A stretch of DNA of 41,815 nt from Sporisorium sorghi (taxonomy: Eukaryota > Basidiomycota > Ustilaginomycetes > Ustilaginales > Ustilaginaceae): assembly GCA_023212695.1 (NCBI GenBank), contig JALCCG010000189.1, positions 1 to 41,815 of the forward strand, written 5' to 3'. Within the stretch, counting starts at the first letter, position 1; the number at the start of each line of letters is the position of its first letter. Made by a program: the position numbers and the translations under genes. Shown here one piece after another: positions 21,701 through 31,123 of this stretch. The notes under the pieces were generated by a model that saw only the letters and a program-made list of their open reading frames with translations, made no database searches and was not told the DNA's origin.

Positions 21701-21999
21701 CCAATGTCAGGACGGTTGGGTTTGGAGAGCGGATTGGCCTGTACCTTTGTCTTGAGGACAAGATGAGCATCGCCGGCGTATGTAAGACGGAAAATGCCGC
21801 GGAAACGGTCTGTTCCCAGGTCGCCAATCTCGAGGATTTCGAGTTCGGGTGGGATGGTGCCCATGCCCAATTCCTCGACGAGAATGTCATCGGCGATGAC
21901 TTTGGGTTTGGGACCACGGTTGAGCGCGCTGTTGAGCATCTGGGCAGCGCTGGCGTGGAACTCGTCCGAGAAGGTGGGCCATTTGAAGTTGAACGACAT
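18739..21999 (-). CDS. MDM34: ERMES subunit Mdm34 (Mmm2)
   Basis: Single exon of 1086 residues. Mdm34 is the mitochondrial outer-membrane subunit of the ER-mitochondria encounter structure, which tethers the two organelles and passes phospholipids through its lipid-binding SMP domain. Residues 1 to about 205 form that domain and match the family closely: MSFNFKWPTFSDEF, ADDILVEELGMG, PPELEILEIGDL, DRFRGIFRLTYAGDA, VQANPLSKP, FKNDPLESVQVSSTFDSV and LPGIIHRLSQKWLSG. The rest, about 880 residues, is low complexity: basic Ser/Pro patches, an acidic Asp/Glu/Ser run near 390-450, and long Ser/Gly/Ala stretches. Ascomycete Mdm34 proteins are roughly half this length. It is divergent from the J-protein gene across 596 bp. 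Confidence 0.95.
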   Translation of the reverse strand: MSFNFKWPTFSDEFHASAAQMLNSALNRGPKPKVIADDILVEELGMGTIPPELEILEIGDLGTDRFRGIFRLTYAGDAHLVLKTKVQANPLSKPNRPDIGLFPSSNASRGILFAAAPLIVPMHLRLSSVKLRAIVVLVVSKAKGITLVFKNDPLESVQVSSTFDSVAVIQKYLQQEIEGQLREMFREDLPGIIHRLSQKWLSGEVKSDKDKGKQKAGAADDQASPPKEPTLTRSNSEPLAVLEIASAPGGTPRRNQSRSKKHAKAGGSVVGSAVSPSRSPQKPRPSMRRPRHVAKAASTSAVFLHGQPATTHASPFGAAFPDIENYDPTYGLRPDDLPTHSGFSGLGRLAQRGLGGLKDLTASPTLDRAPERHDIDLDGAAVFEDLERHSDQGGSEDDHEQDEHSDSQDGDRTQDDVTTDSDLDAASDDVADDVSDLDVQEGAGLVDTSIDYTRFGYPPASAAFSDTHELNRASSIIFDDEPQLSTKRSKRSKRGSISGRSTAGARRPSSSRSERSAGTSAQRRRPGPEVVYETIPAVGGGTVTRPRVYHIASKVQPPEVDWDDEDTARPSQYGGTPSARTGATRFGSDYGSATMGAQSSRTNTVRGIHDSPHLEAAFVSRDSSEDSLLDLPPESYHSSDASHQHVLDAGRSSVSGSSSRRRGATNARPPSTSRESSYRDLSSQDLHWDQSAASTAPTSSQSHNWDMPSRYDAAVRAANSSDAQSNSGITFRKNKSAHHQCSQTMGGGSGAPQRRGEGPGLSATPARNRDSAAARPGFITCATSPPGESSSWQRSPPLRPSAAFSTSPGTAQDMLSTSPFRDSSLHHGSPRGASHVAGAFASAGNSPQTTGHSRGAQGAGVAPTHLSIDASAHFLDLVKSNHTLSPFTRNMEHFTVRSAPVTPGWQTGSGSASAVGSSTASGTGTTSGSSQAGAMAKQGKKGGQVGVGSSQVSAVLEQRTQREADSGGPSSSLPARRRRTFQLGASSSPEDGVAASQAGKAGGEEDREGSPASSAEYGFSRYAGSGPKAFQAPASSASTASVVTDASTKGLRSGIKNVRRRSRPDSMGPPSEAARLSALRWEAIHE

Positions 22000-22595
22000 G
22001 TTGGGCGAGATAGTGAGAAGCGGTGATTTGGACGGTCGAGTGCGGGTATCAAAAGTGAGGTGAATGAGTCGAGGTTCAAGCCACCAAGGCCAGAAGCTAC
22101 AAGTGGTGATTCGACATGTGAACGATGTGAGATGACGGCGCCAGCGCTCGGTCTTGAACTTGATGTGGTCGAAAGGATAGCGAAGGATGGTGATGGTTGG
22201 CTAAGTGCGGAGGTGCTGGCCGTGGAGAGTGCGAGAGTGCAACACTCGCTGCCGCGACACACCAACGCGGGAAATTTGCAACTTTTTTTTTTTTTTTTTT
22301 TTTTTTTAGCGTTGGAATCGGAATGCAGAACGTGGATCGGGAGATTGCGACCTAACAAACTCAGAAAAATCGATTCGGACACGTACGTCTGGGCCATGTG
22401 CCTGAGAAGGCGAAGCGGTGCAGCCGAACTGACAGATCCCGAGCGCTTTCGTCGAGAGCAACTTTTGAAAAAGGCAACGATCTTCTCGCATCGCATCTCT
22501 TATCCGTATCCTCCTAGCCATTCACACAGCTCCTCAACCAGCACGGATCCCGGATTCGATCTCGCTTTGCTCCGTCTATCCGCAACAGCAACGGA
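22000..22595. promoter_or_regulatory. Shared divergent promoter region, MDM34 / J-protein
   Basis: The 596 bp separate two start codons that point away from each other, so the region must hold both promoters. It contains a T25 run at 22283-22307, a possible nucleosome-excluding element. No TATA box is obvious. Confidence 0.6.
22283..22307. repeat. T25 homopolymer
   Basis: Twenty-five T residues roughly mid-way between the divergent MDM34 and J-protein starts. Confidence 0.9.
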
Positions 22596-23864
22596 ATGGA
22601 GGCAGAAGACGCTCAGAAAGCCTTGCGGCTTGCGTTCAAGCACGATGCCAACGGCGACACGGCCGCTGCTATCAAGTGGGCCAAGAAGAGCATCGCCATC
22701 TACAAGACACCTTCAGCTGAAGCGCTCCTCGTAAGGCTAGAAAAGAGCGGTGCTTCTGGCAGTGAAACTTCGGCATCTGCATCAGCATCGACATCATCCG
22801 CTGCTCCCGGTGCTTCTTCTTCAAGCGAAGGGCTTCGATCCCGCACCAGCGCTCAGAGCAATGGGCGCGCTGCTGCAGACACGACACACTCGGCGCCAAA
22901 GAGAGCGTACACGCAGGCGCAGATGGAAGTGGTCACGCGGGTGAAAAAAGCAGGAGGCGATTTCTACAAGGTCCTAGGCGTCGAAAAGACGGTCGACGAG
23001 AACGGCATCAAAAAGTCGTACAAGAAGCTGGCGCTGCAGCTGCATCCGGACAAGAACGGCGCGCCTGGTGCCGACGAGGCGTTCAAGCTGGTCTCAAAGG
23101 CGTTTAGCATTCTCACCGATGCAGACAAGCGGGCGGCGTACGACCGATACGGCGGCGATCCGGACAATGCGAGATCCGCAGCGGGCGCTGCTGCAGCGGG
23201 CCACGGCAATCCGTTTGGCGGTATGCGAGGGGCGCCATTCGGGCGGGGTGGTGGCATGTACGCCGACGAGATCGACCCGAACGATCTGTTCAACATGTTC
23301 TTCGGCGGCGGCATGGGCGGCGCGCAGTTCGGCGGGACCACTTTTACATTTGGCGGGCCAGGCATGCGTACGCATCAGTTCCGACAGCAACGCGCCGGTG
23401 CACGTCGTGCAGCAGCCGAACCGCAGAACAACGCCAACATCTTGATGCAGTTGCTGCCGCTGCTCGTGCTGGGTCTGTTTAGCTTGCTCGCCTATGCGCC
23501 GTCGCTGTTTTCGACGCCCGACCCGAGCTTCACCTGGTCGCCCTCGAGCATATACAAGACGCAGCGCATGACGCCCAAGCACAACGTTGCGTACTACGTC
23601 AACGACCACCAGTTCAACAACCACCCGTTCGTCACGGGAGAGCGCAGCAGTAAAGATCTGGAAGGGTTCGAGAAAAGGGTGGAGAATGCGTACAAGCAGG
23701 CTATGTACTCGAGCTGCGAGCGGTCGAGAGAGTACCAGGCGAGGAGGCTTGCTTCGACGAGAGGGTTCTTGGGCATTGGCGCTGATGAAGAGGCGGCGAA
23801 GAAGATTCTCGAGGAGGTGTACGACAGTTGCGAGAAGCTCAAGCAGTTTGGTATTCATATGTAG
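22596..23864 (+). CDS. ER-membrane J-domain protein, Hlj1/DNAJB12-like
   Basis: Single exon of 422 residues. An N-terminal helical segment ([20 protein letters not shown]) is typical of DNAJB12/14 proteins. The J domain runs from about 122 to 186 ([13 protein letters not shown]... with the catalytic HPD in LHPDKNG near 150). A Gly/Phe-rich region ([28 protein letters not shown]) follows, then one membrane segment at about 281-305 ([20 protein letters not shown]) and a C-terminal DUF1977-like domain. The topology predicts an ER tail-region anchor with the J domain in the cytosol, where it would stimulate Hsp70 in ER-associated degradation of membrane proteins. Length and domain order are normal for the family. 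Confidence 0.93.
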   Translation: MEAEDAQKALRLAFKHDANGDTAAAIKWAKKSIAIYKTPSAEALLVRLEKSGASGSETSASASASTSSAAPGASSSSEGLRSRTSAQSNGRAAADTTHSAPKRAYTQAQMEVVTRVKKAGGDFYKVLGVEKTVDENGIKKSYKKLALQLHPDKNGAPGADEAFKLVSKAFSILTDADKRAAYDRYGGDPDNARSAAGAAAAGHGNPFGGMRGAPFGRGGGMYADEIDPNDLFNMFFGGGMGGAQFGGTTFTFGGPGMRTHQFRQQRAGARRAAAEPQNNANILMQLLPLLVLGLFSLLAYAPSLFSTPDPSFTWSPSSIYKTQRMTPKHNVAYYVNDHQFNNHPFVTGERSSKDLEGFEKRVENAYKQAMYSSCERSREYQARRLASTRGFLGIGADEEAAKKILEEVYDSCEKLKQFGIHM

Positions 23865-24472
23865 AAAGCTGCTGCCGCTTCGTCGCTTCTTCGCCACCCG
23901 CACTGTTAGATGGCAATCAGCATTTTGGTTCATGATGGCATTTGCTTGATAGCGACAGAAGAAGCTGACGGACATGATGCGGAGTGTCCGTTGTCGTAAG
24001 AGGATGATCTTTTCGTACGAATTTGGTGAGCCGACTGCATGGGTTGTGCATTTTTTAGTGTGGGAGTGAAATCCGCGTCAAGCCGGCCCTCGCGCACTCT
24101 CGTCCGAGCTGCTTCTCGAAGCGCCACCGTTTTGAAAAGCCAACTCAGCGCAGCGAGCGGGCGTAGTCACCGCAACCAACACCTCGTCATCTACGCAGCT
24201 CACTACCATCGCAATCCACCACCATCACACGACGCTCACCTCCTCAAGCACGACACTGTTCAACCTCTTCAACTCTTTGCCAAAGCCTGCTTTTGCACGA
24301 GCAATACAGCCAATCTCACCTCTATTCCTGCTGGACAGCACCGGGACTGAAGCTATCGGCAGCAATCAAAGCGTCGCAAGGGACAGATCGTCGTATCGTC
24401 CTCTCATCCTTTCGACCAACTGGTGCAAGAGAGATATCATCCGGCATCAAAAACGATTACAAATAGCCCAAT
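23865..24472. other. Intergenic: RAD6 promoter region
   Basis: The 608-bp gap between two co-oriented genes has no open frame with family likeness. It holds the J-protein 3' end and the RAD6 promoter and 5' leader. Confidence 0.5.
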
Positions 24473-25097
24473 ATGGTAAGTGCACATCGAGCCGCAGCGA
24501 GCGACCCCACCAACGCAACGACGCTGACTAGATCACCTTTGCCATCCCCTTCCGCAGTCCACGCCATCAAAGAAGCGACTCATCCGGGACTTCAAGCGGC
24601 TGTCCACGGACCCGCCGGGCGGGATCTCCGGCGCACCTTGCGCGGACAACCTTATGATCTGGAACGCCGTGATCTTTGGGCCTGCAGACACGCCCTTTGA
24701 GGACGGCACGTTCAAGCTGGTGCTCACGTTCGACGAGTCGTATCCGAACAAGCCGCCGACCGTCAAGTTTCTCTCGAAGATGTTCCACCCGAACGTATAT
24801 GCCAACGGGGAGCTGTGTCTCGATATCCTGCAGAACCGGTGGTCGCCCACGTACGATGTCGCGGCGATCCTGACGAGTATCCAGAGTCTGTTGCACGATC
24901 CGAACCCGAACAGCCCGGCTAATGCGGAGGCGGCGAGTCTGTATAGGGAGAACATGAAGGAGTATGTAAGGAGGGTCAAGGCGACGGTCGAGGCGAGCTG
25001 GTTGGACGATGGCGAGGGGCCGGAGGCGATTCCGGAGGAGGACGAGGAGGTGGCTGCGGCGCCGAATGGCGAGGGAGCGACGACGGCTTCGTCATAG
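24473..25097 (+). CDS. RAD6: Ubiquitin-conjugating enzyme E2 Rad6/Ubc2
   Basis: Two exons: 24473-24475, which is only the ATG, and 24558-25097. The 82-nt intron (24476-24557) starts GTAAGT, ends CGCAG and contains a CTGAC branch-like site. Joining in phase 0 gives [15 protein letters not shown], the canonical Rad6 N-terminus, and 180 residues in total. The catalytic Cys is C88 ([12 protein letters not shown]), with HPN just before it (FHPNVYANG), as in yeast Rad6. After the UBC fold (to about residue 150) comes an acidic tail ([16 protein letters not shown]), a yeast-type feature that supports histone ubiquitination. Rad6 works with Bre1 on H2B and with Rad18 on PCNA in post-replication repair. 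An internal Met at 24654 would remove the first 33 residues and is not the start. Confidence 0.97.
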
Positions 25098-25887
25098 GCG
25101 CGCCCTACTACCCTAATTCCGTTTAGATCGCCAAGTTGCTCGCAGTGCCAGGCCAGACAGGCCGCTCCTACTCTTACGCCAGCCGTTCGCATCGTCAGAT
25201 CGTACCATCGTCTTCCGTCGTCCATACCACCCGCCACTGCTGCACCGCTCTCCATCTGCCCACCCTCAACCGTTTCCCGTCTTGCTCGCCGTTGTCACAT
25301 CATGTACATCACACTTCTAGCCTGGCTCTGAGCGTCTTGTTTATCTTGCTTGCAATCATCACGTCTTTATCGTTCAACTTTTTGTGTGCGTGGGCTGCTG
25401 AGCGTGATGCGATCGAGTCGAGCGGTCGTTCTGGATGCGTGCTCTCTTGTGCCTCATGTGGAGCCCTTCCTCGTCTACCCTGTCATCTGACATGCCGCCG
25501 GCCAAGAGCCTCAAGTACGCCTTCACGTTGCCCCACTTCACCCCGCGTACCAACCCCAATCCGAACCTCACACAGAATCACACATTGACACAGCATCAAA
25601 GCATAAGTTACACGAGACTTGGATTCAAAAAAAAAAGATAAGCGGTGGTGGGTGGTGTAAGAAGGAACAAGTGTATGCGTTTGGGTGGGGATGCAAAGAG
25701 AAAAGCTGACCGAGGATCGAAGAGAAGAGCCTGCTTCGAAGTGAGGGACTTTTTTGGGAGCGCCCTGTCCACTACCGAGAGTAAACAAGGACATGGGAAG
25801 AAGCTGTTGTTACAAGGGACCGCTGAAAGCGCAGCGTTGGTATGCAGTGGGAAGCGAGGAGAACAGAGACAAGGGCAGGAACGCGAC
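25098..25887. other. Intergenic between convergent RAD6 and mtHSP70
   Basis: A 790-bp gap with 3' ends on both sides. No supportable gene is seen. It is long for a convergent gap, so long 3' untranslated regions or a small noncoding RNA are possible, but no signal is visible. Confidence 0.5.
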
Positions 25888-28213
25888 TTAGTTCTTCTTC
25901 TCGCCCTCGCCCTCGGGCTTAGCCTCGGCGTTGTCAGCGCCGCCCGACTGCGCACCCTTCTTCTCGTACACCAGCTTGAACAGCTGCAGCGAAGCCTGCT
26001 GCGTAGCGTCGATCTTCTCGCGGATCGTCTGCGCCTCAACCTCGGCATCGCCGTTGAGACCCTTGGAGGCAAGCTCCTCAGTCTCCTTGATGAGCACATT
26101 GAGCTTCTCCTTCTCCTCGGCAGGCAGCTGCTCGCTGAACTCCTGCATGGCCTTGGTGGTCTCGGAGCACACCGAGTGCGCGCGGTTCGCCTCCTCGATC
26201 ACAGCCTTGCGCGCCTTGTCCGCCTCGGCGTACCGTTCGGCATCGGAAACCATCTTCTCGATCTCCGAGTCGCTCAGACCCGATCCGGCCGAGATGGTCA
26301 TCGACTGGTCCTTGTTGGTGGCCTTGTCGAGCGCAGAGACGTGCATGATACCGTCGGCGTCAATGTCGAACGTAACCTCGATCTGAGGAACACCCTTGGG
26401 CGCGGGAGGGATGCCGGTGAGCTGGAAGTTGCCGAGCAGCTTGTTGTCACGGACGAGCTCACGCTCACCCTGGTACACCTGGATGTCGACGGCAGTCTGA
26501 CCGTCAGCGGCGGTGGAGAACACCTGCGACTTCTTGGTAGGGATGGTGGTGTTGCGGTTGATCAGACGGGTGAAGACACCGCCGAGCGTCTGGATACCGA
26601 GCGAGAGAGGCGTAACATCGAGCAGCAGAACGTCGGTAACCTGACCGGACAGCACACCACCCTGGATCGAGGCACCAATGGCGACAGCCTCGTCGGGGTT
26701 GACACCCTTGCTTGGGTCGCGCTTGAAGATGTTCTTGACGGTCTCGAGCACCTTGGGCATACGGCTCATACCACCGACCATGATGACCTCCTGGATGTCC
26801 GAGGGCTTGCAGCCGGCGTCGGCGAGCGCCTTCTTGCATGGCTCGACGGTGCGGTCGACGAGCTTGCCGACGAGCGACTCGAGCTGCGAACGGGTGATCT
26901 TGGAGTTGATGTGCTTGGGGCCCGAGGCGTCAGCAGTGATGTAGGGCAAGCTGATGTCGGTCTGCTGGGTGCTCGAGAGCTCGATCTTGGCCTTCTCGGC
27001 CGCCTCACGGATACGCTGGATGGCCATGCGGTCCTTGGAGAGGTCGAGGCCGGACTCCTTCTTGAACTCGTTGACGAGGTGCTCCACAAGGACAATGTCA
27101 AAGTCCTCACCACCGAGGTGGGTGTCACCGTTGGTGGACTTGACCTCGAAGACACCCTTCTGCATCTCGAGAATCGAGATATCGAAGGTACCTCCACCCA
27201 AGTCGAAGACAGCAATCACGGACGAGTCGTTACGGTCGAGACCGTAGGCGAGGGCAGCGGCGGTGGGCTCGTTGATGACACGGAGGACATCAAGACCCGC
27301 GATGGCACCGGCATCCTTGGTAGCCTGTCGCTGCGAGTCGTTGAAGTAAGCGGGGACAGTGATGACGGCGTGCTTGACAGGCTTGCCGAGGTAGCCGGAA
27401 GCGGTCTCCTTCATCTTTCCGACGACAAAGGCACCGATCTGCGAGGGAGAGTACTTCTCACCACGGACTTCGAGCCAGGCGTCGCCGTTCGAGTGGGGGA
27501 CGATCTTGAAGGGGACGTTGTTCAAGTCCTTCTGGACCTCCTTGTCCTGGAACTTGCGGCCGATGAGACGCTTGGTGGCGAAAAGGGTGGCCTCGGGGTT
27601 GACGACGGCCTGACGCTTGGCGGGGAGACCGACGAGACGCTCGCCGTCCTTGGTGAAGGCGACAACGGAGGGAGTGGTACGGCCACCTTCCGAGTTTTCA
27701 ATGACGCGGGCCTGCTGGCCCTCCATGACCGAGACACATGAGTTGGTGGCTGTCGAAGGAGAAGGAAAAAGATGTCAGCATTTCTTGCTCTTTCGTGCTG
27801 CGAAGCGTCGCCACCGTGCTTTTTGCAACCTGCGCCGTCTCTTTCTTGACTCGACAGCCTATAGCCGCATAGTCAATGATCGAGCTGTGCGCTCGAAAAC
27901 ATCAAATACTCACTTCCCAAGTCGATACCGATGACAGGGCCCGAGACCTTGCCAGAGTTGAAACGAGCGCCAACAGGTGCGAGACGCTAGAAATGCGAGA
28001 GAGCAAAGAAAAGGATTGAAGAAATCTTGTCAGTCACACTCGCTCGCCACCAGCTGTCAGAGTGGAATGCATCCTTCTGCTTCTGAATTCCAACTGCAAG
28101 AAGAACGTCGAGAATGAGTGACTACTTACGGCAACACCGGGGGCGGCGGAGCGGAGAGGCTGGTTCAAGAGCCTTGTCGCCGGGGCGGCGGATCGGAGAC
28201 CACGAGAGAACAT
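25888..28213 (-). CDS. SSC1: Mitochondrial Hsp70 (Ssc1-type)
   Basis: Three exons on the minus strand: 28213-28130, 27986-27914 and 27749-25888. The introns are 28129-27987 (GTAAGT..CTAG, 143 nt) and 27913-27750 (GTGAGT..ACAG, 164 nt); the total is 672 residues. Exon 1 gives an Arg/Ser/Ala presequence ([20 protein letters not shown]). Exon 2 adds [12 protein letters not shown] and exon 3 completes the first Hsp70 signature, [15 protein letters not shown]. Further signatures are [14 protein letters not shown] and [13 protein letters not shown]; the [14 protein letters not shown] and [13 protein letters not shown] blocks are the usual ones. The protein is the ATP-driven matrix chaperone and the motor of protein import through TIM23. 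It ends in an Ala/Glu/Lys tail (EGEGEKKN). A single large ORF starting at 27726 misses the presequence and the first nucleotide-binding loop. Codon use is strongly biased. Confidence 0.97.
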
Positions 28214-28218
28214 GGCTC

Positions 28219-28238
28219 TGTGTGTGTGTGTGTGTGTG
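28219..28238. repeat. (TG)10 microsatellite
   Basis: Ten TG units just upstream of the mtHSP70 start codon, probably in its 5' untranslated region. GGT units follow at 28257-28272. Confidence 0.9.
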
Positions 28239-28412
28239 ATGTATGCGGGATGAGGGTGGTGGTGGTGGTGGTGAGTGCGAAAAGAGTCCTCGAAGAAACG
28301 CAAGAGAGAAAAGGGGTATGTGGACTCTCTGTAGCGAAAAGGGATGTGGTTGGTGGTGATGAGTAGAAAATGACGAATGAGAAGAAAGAAAATTGCGGGT
28401 GGAGAAGAGTCT

Positions 28413-28420
28413 TTCTGGAA
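28413..28420 (-). promoter_or_regulatory. Possible minimal heat-shock element
   Basis: TTCTGGAA fits the TTCnnGAA inverted pair of a heat-shock element and lies about 200 bp before the mtHSP70 start. Only two units are in register, so this is weak; chance occurrence is quite possible. Confidence 0.25.
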
Positions 28421-29239
28421 GGGCACAGACACAGGGCACAGCGTATGGAATTGATCGGGTTGCAGCCTTGACTGGTTAAGCAAAGCCGTCTTCTGATTTG
28501 GCCGTGAGTGCGCTCTGGCACGGAACTGGAGAGAAGAACCGGGAAGAGGAGGCGGCGGCGGCGGCGGCGGCGGCCAATCTTGCTCAGCCAAAAAAAATTA
28601 TCCAACAGCACATCGCTTTCTGCGTTCTTCTCAAAATTCTTTTTCTTCTGGGATTGATTGACTCAGCTCAGCAAGAAGAGGCGGAATTTTTTTTTTGCTC
28701 CACACTGCCGCCCGTCAGCGGCTCTCCCAGGCCGTTCAGCGATAGCCCCATCGCTCAGCCTTTCAATCTCCATCCAAAGTCTGAAGTTCGAATCGAAAGC
28801 CGAGCACCATCACCGCCACAATGAAAGGCTCAGTCGCGGGAACAGCTTGCTTTCGGGCACAGCGGTCGAGATGAGCCGTTGGTGTGCCTCTTTGAGTCGT
28901 GTGCCCCGTTTGTCTCAGCTCAGCTCTGGTCCCCATTTCCTGCTTGGATTTGATTTTTGCAATTTTTGCCTGCTTTTCCCGCCCAAATCAGATTTGACCG
29001 TTCGAGATCCTTCCTCAACCTTCGCTCGTGAGAGGGAAAAAAAAAAAGGGGGGAAGCCAAATCGCTGATCCTCATATGCACATCCCCGATGCCCCCTCGT
29101 GTCGCGGAACCATCATACTGGGAATTTTGAAATGACCATAAGTCGTCCATTTCTGCATCAATCTTGTCCGAAATTTGGTGAGGGGATAGCCCTCGTCTGC
29201 CCACGTTCATTGGTCTAGGTCTTGTTCTGAGCGGAGCAG

Positions 29240-29253
29240 AAAAAAAAAAAAAA
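29240..29253 (-). terminator. RNA polymerase III terminator (T14)
   Basis: On the minus strand this is a run of 14 T residues that starts 6 nt after the tRNA discriminator base. Pol III stops at four or more T, so this is a strong terminator for the tRNA gene. Confidence 0.8.
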
Positions 29254-29258
29254 TTCAT

Positions 29259-29412
29259 TGCTCCGGGAGGGACTCGAACCCTCGATCTCGCGGTTATTTT
29301 TTTAGAAGATAGAAAAGCAATCTTTTCTGCGAAGATAAAATTTCATGATCTCTAGGCACAAACGCCTGAGACACATAAGCCACATGCCTTAATCCAACTT
29401 GGCCACCGGAGC
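29259..29412 (-). tRNA. tRNA-Ile(UAU) with about 79-nt intron
   Basis: The minus strand reads a full class I cloverleaf. The 7-bp acceptor is GCTCCGG/CCGGAGC (29412-29406 with 29266-29260), with discriminator A at 29259. The D arm is GCCAAGTTGGATTAAGGC, with A14, G18, G19 and A21 in place. The anticodon stem is TGTGG/CCGCG with two G-U pairs, the variable loop is AGATC, and the T arm is GAGGG-TTCGAGT-CCCTC. Box A (TGGCCAAGTTGG) and box B (GGTTCGAGTCC) match their consensus. The anticodon is TAT at 29377-29375. The intron (about 29373-29295) folds into two hairpins: one pairs 29371-29364 with 29357-29349 (one bulge) and the other is a 7-bp stem at 29328-29311. Fungal tRNA-Ile(UAU) genes commonly carry an intron. 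The exact 5' splice site is unclear. Confidence 0.85.
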
Positions 29413-29657
29413 GGAACGTTTTCGGGCGGAAAACGAGCATTGTATACATGTAGGCTTGAGGGGGTGACGATCGTCGTCCCAATGTCGTCGATGCAACAGG
29501 GGCACAGCGACGAAGCAGCTACGGAATGGCAGGCTTGAAGCAGACAGTGAACAGCACTTACTGTGTACGTGCTCGAAGTTGTACATTTGGGGGCAAGAGT
29601 GGGGAGCGGATCAAGATAGATACATGAAAGAGAAAAGTGTTGGTGAAGGTGCACAGC

Positions 29658-30641
29658 TTACTCGGCCTTCTTCTCCGCCTCATCCTCGAGCGAGGCCTTC
29701 TTCTCGGCGTGTGGGCTCGAGGCGCCAAACACGGGTGCGGGGCTCCATCCCGAGGTAAAGTCCTGCTTGGACGGTGTCGAGCCGGCGCCCGCGGCGGCTT
29801 CGGTGGCGGCAGCGGCGGACGACGTGTCGATGCTTGTCAACTTGGGCTCCTTAAGCTCCTCCTGCTCCTCCTCGGTGCTCTTTGCGGCAGTGGCGGCGGA
29901 AGCGTTGGGGGTGACAATGACGCCCGTGTCGTTGAGGCTGGTAGCCGACAGAGTGTCCCATTCCTGGCTCGAGGTGGTGCCGCTGTCGGTGCCGTGCTGG
30001 TGGGCTGCTGCTGCTGCTGATGGAGTAGCTGAAGTGGAGGCCTCCTTGTCGTCGCTCTTGTCCTCCTCGGCGTCGGCGTCGGCGTCGGCCTTGGCAGCGG
30101 TAGCGGGCGTCGGACCATCGTCGTCCACCTCGTCCAGGCTGGCAGCCGACATACCCTCCGCACCCTCGCCACCCCCACCACCAGCTGCAATGTCCTTGCT
30201 CACAATGCGCATGATGGTGTCAAACACCTCCTTCGGCACCGCCTTCTGGTAGATCATGATCAGCTCCACCGGCTGCGGGTACACCTTGAGCGCCTTGAAG
30301 AACGCTGCAGCCGCCTCGAGATACTTGTCGCTACCCATAGCGAAGAGCTGCTCGCCGAGCGAGACGTACTTGAGAAAGTACTGCTCGCGCTCCTCGACAC
30401 CCGCGGGGAAGGTGCCCGGCGCACGCACCTCTTGCAGCAGCTCCTGGATGAAGCTATCCTCCTGCTGGGCGCGCTTGGCGGCCGCTCTTCTGTCGGCCTT
30501 GGACGACTTCTTGCTCTCCTTGCGCAGACTCTTGCGGAAAGCGGGGTCGTTGCGACGGCGGTGGTCAAAGTAGACGGCGTATCCGATGCCGGCGACTCCG
30601 AGCACGGAGAGCGATGTGAGTACGATCTGCGAGGTCTTCAT
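29658..30641 (-). CDS. TOM20: Mitochondrial import receptor Tom20
   Basis: I start at 30641 (327 residues) because the outer-membrane anchor begins immediately (QIVLTSLSVLGVAGIGYAVY, residues about 5-24), followed by the basic stop-transfer stretch DHRRRNDPAFRKSLRKESKK. The frame is open 85 codons further upstream, through Arg/Glu-coding GA repeats, without family likeness. The receptor domain lies at about 60-150: FIQELLQEVRAPGTF, EQYFLKYVSLGEQLF, AAAFFKALKVYPQPVELIM and YQKAVPKEVFDTIM. It binds the hydrophobic face of presequences and passes them to the TOM pore. Yeast Tom20 is 183 residues; the extra 175 or so here are an acidic, Ala/Ser/Thr-rich low-complexity tail. It is divergent from BMT2 across 482 bp. 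Confidence 0.94.
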   Translation of the reverse strand: MKTSQIVLTSLSVLGVAGIGYAVYFDHRRRNDPAFRKSLRKESKKSSKADRRAAAKRAQQEDSFIQELLQEVRAPGTFPAGVEEREQYFLKYVSLGEQLFAMGSDKYLEAAAAFFKALKVYPQPVELIMIYQKAVPKEVFDTIMRIVSKDIAAGGGGGEGAEGMSAASLDEVDDDGPTPATAAKADADADAEEDKSDDKEASTSATPSAAAAAHQHGTDSGTTSSQEWDTLSATSLNDTGVIVTPNASAATAAKSTEEEQEELKEPKLTSIDTSSAAAATEAAAGAGSTPSKQDFTSGWSPAPVFGASSPHAEKKASLEDEAEKKAE

Positions 30642-31123
30642 GTTTGCCTTGTGGAGAGAGACAATGGCGATCGATGTGTGTCCCAAGGTAAGATGTTCGG
30701 CGAGCCCGAGTGAGGTGATGGATGAAAGGAGTGCGTAAAGAACAAAAGGCGAGAGATTCGCTTCTTGACAGCCGATGATGAAGCGCTCTCTCTCTCTCTC
30801 GCTCCTTTGTTCTCTCGTCATACTTCTGCCTGCCTGCCTGCCTGCGCACGAGAAGATCGAGCGACGGCTTTTCCGGTGAATTTTCGTGTGGAGCACAAAG
30901 CAGCAGCAGCGCTGAACCGGTCAGTCACATTTTTTTTCTTCTTTGAAAAAATCCGACTTCTCAAAAAAAGAGAGAGAGAGAGAGAGAGAGAGCGCTTGCT
31001 CAGCTTGAGCGAGAGTCGAGCTGGACCCTGGCTTGCCCTTGCCTTGTTGGCTCAGGCTTTAGATGAAAGCCAACTACACCGAACAAGGCTCCGATCACAC
31101 CACCACATACAAAGAGAGCATCG
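30642..31123. promoter_or_regulatory. Shared divergent promoter region, TOM20 / BMT2
   Basis: The 482 bp between opposite start codons must contain both promoters. It holds a TC-rich tract at about 30787-30801, CTGCC repeats near 30828-30845 and an (AG)12 tract at 30969-30992. Confidence 0.6.
30969..30992. repeat. (AG)12 microsatellite
   Basis: Twelve AG units in the TOM20/BMT2 divergent promoter. Confidence 0.9.

Larger units (their letters stand above)
28214..29258. other. Intergenic: mtHSP70 promoter region
   Basis: About 1 kb between the mtHSP70 start and the tRNA 3' end, with no supportable coding gene. It contains the TG microsatellite, a GGC run of about eight units near 28549-28572, short A/T runs and the Pol III terminator tract of the tRNA at its right edge. 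Confidence 0.5.

Noticed and set aside
25645..27741. 698-codon open frame on the plus strand opposite mtHSP70
   Set aside because: Same cause as above: an antisense shadow of a highly biased gene, with a Leu/Gly/Asp/Val-rich translation and no family likeness.
28549..28572. GGC run and other short tandem repeats considered as a CRISPR-like array
   Set aside because: These are simple microsatellites without unique spacers in a eukaryotic nuclear sequence.
28034..28591. 185-codon minus-strand frame covering the mtHSP70 first exon
   Set aside because: Only the part from 28213 to 28130 is coding. It is followed by a GTAAGT donor and joins exon 2 at 27986 to give the Hsp70 N-terminus.
30642..30896. 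N-terminal extension of Tom20 by 85 codons
   Set aside because: It would bury the N-terminal membrane anchor that Tom20 needs at its very start, and it translates GA-repeat leader sequence.
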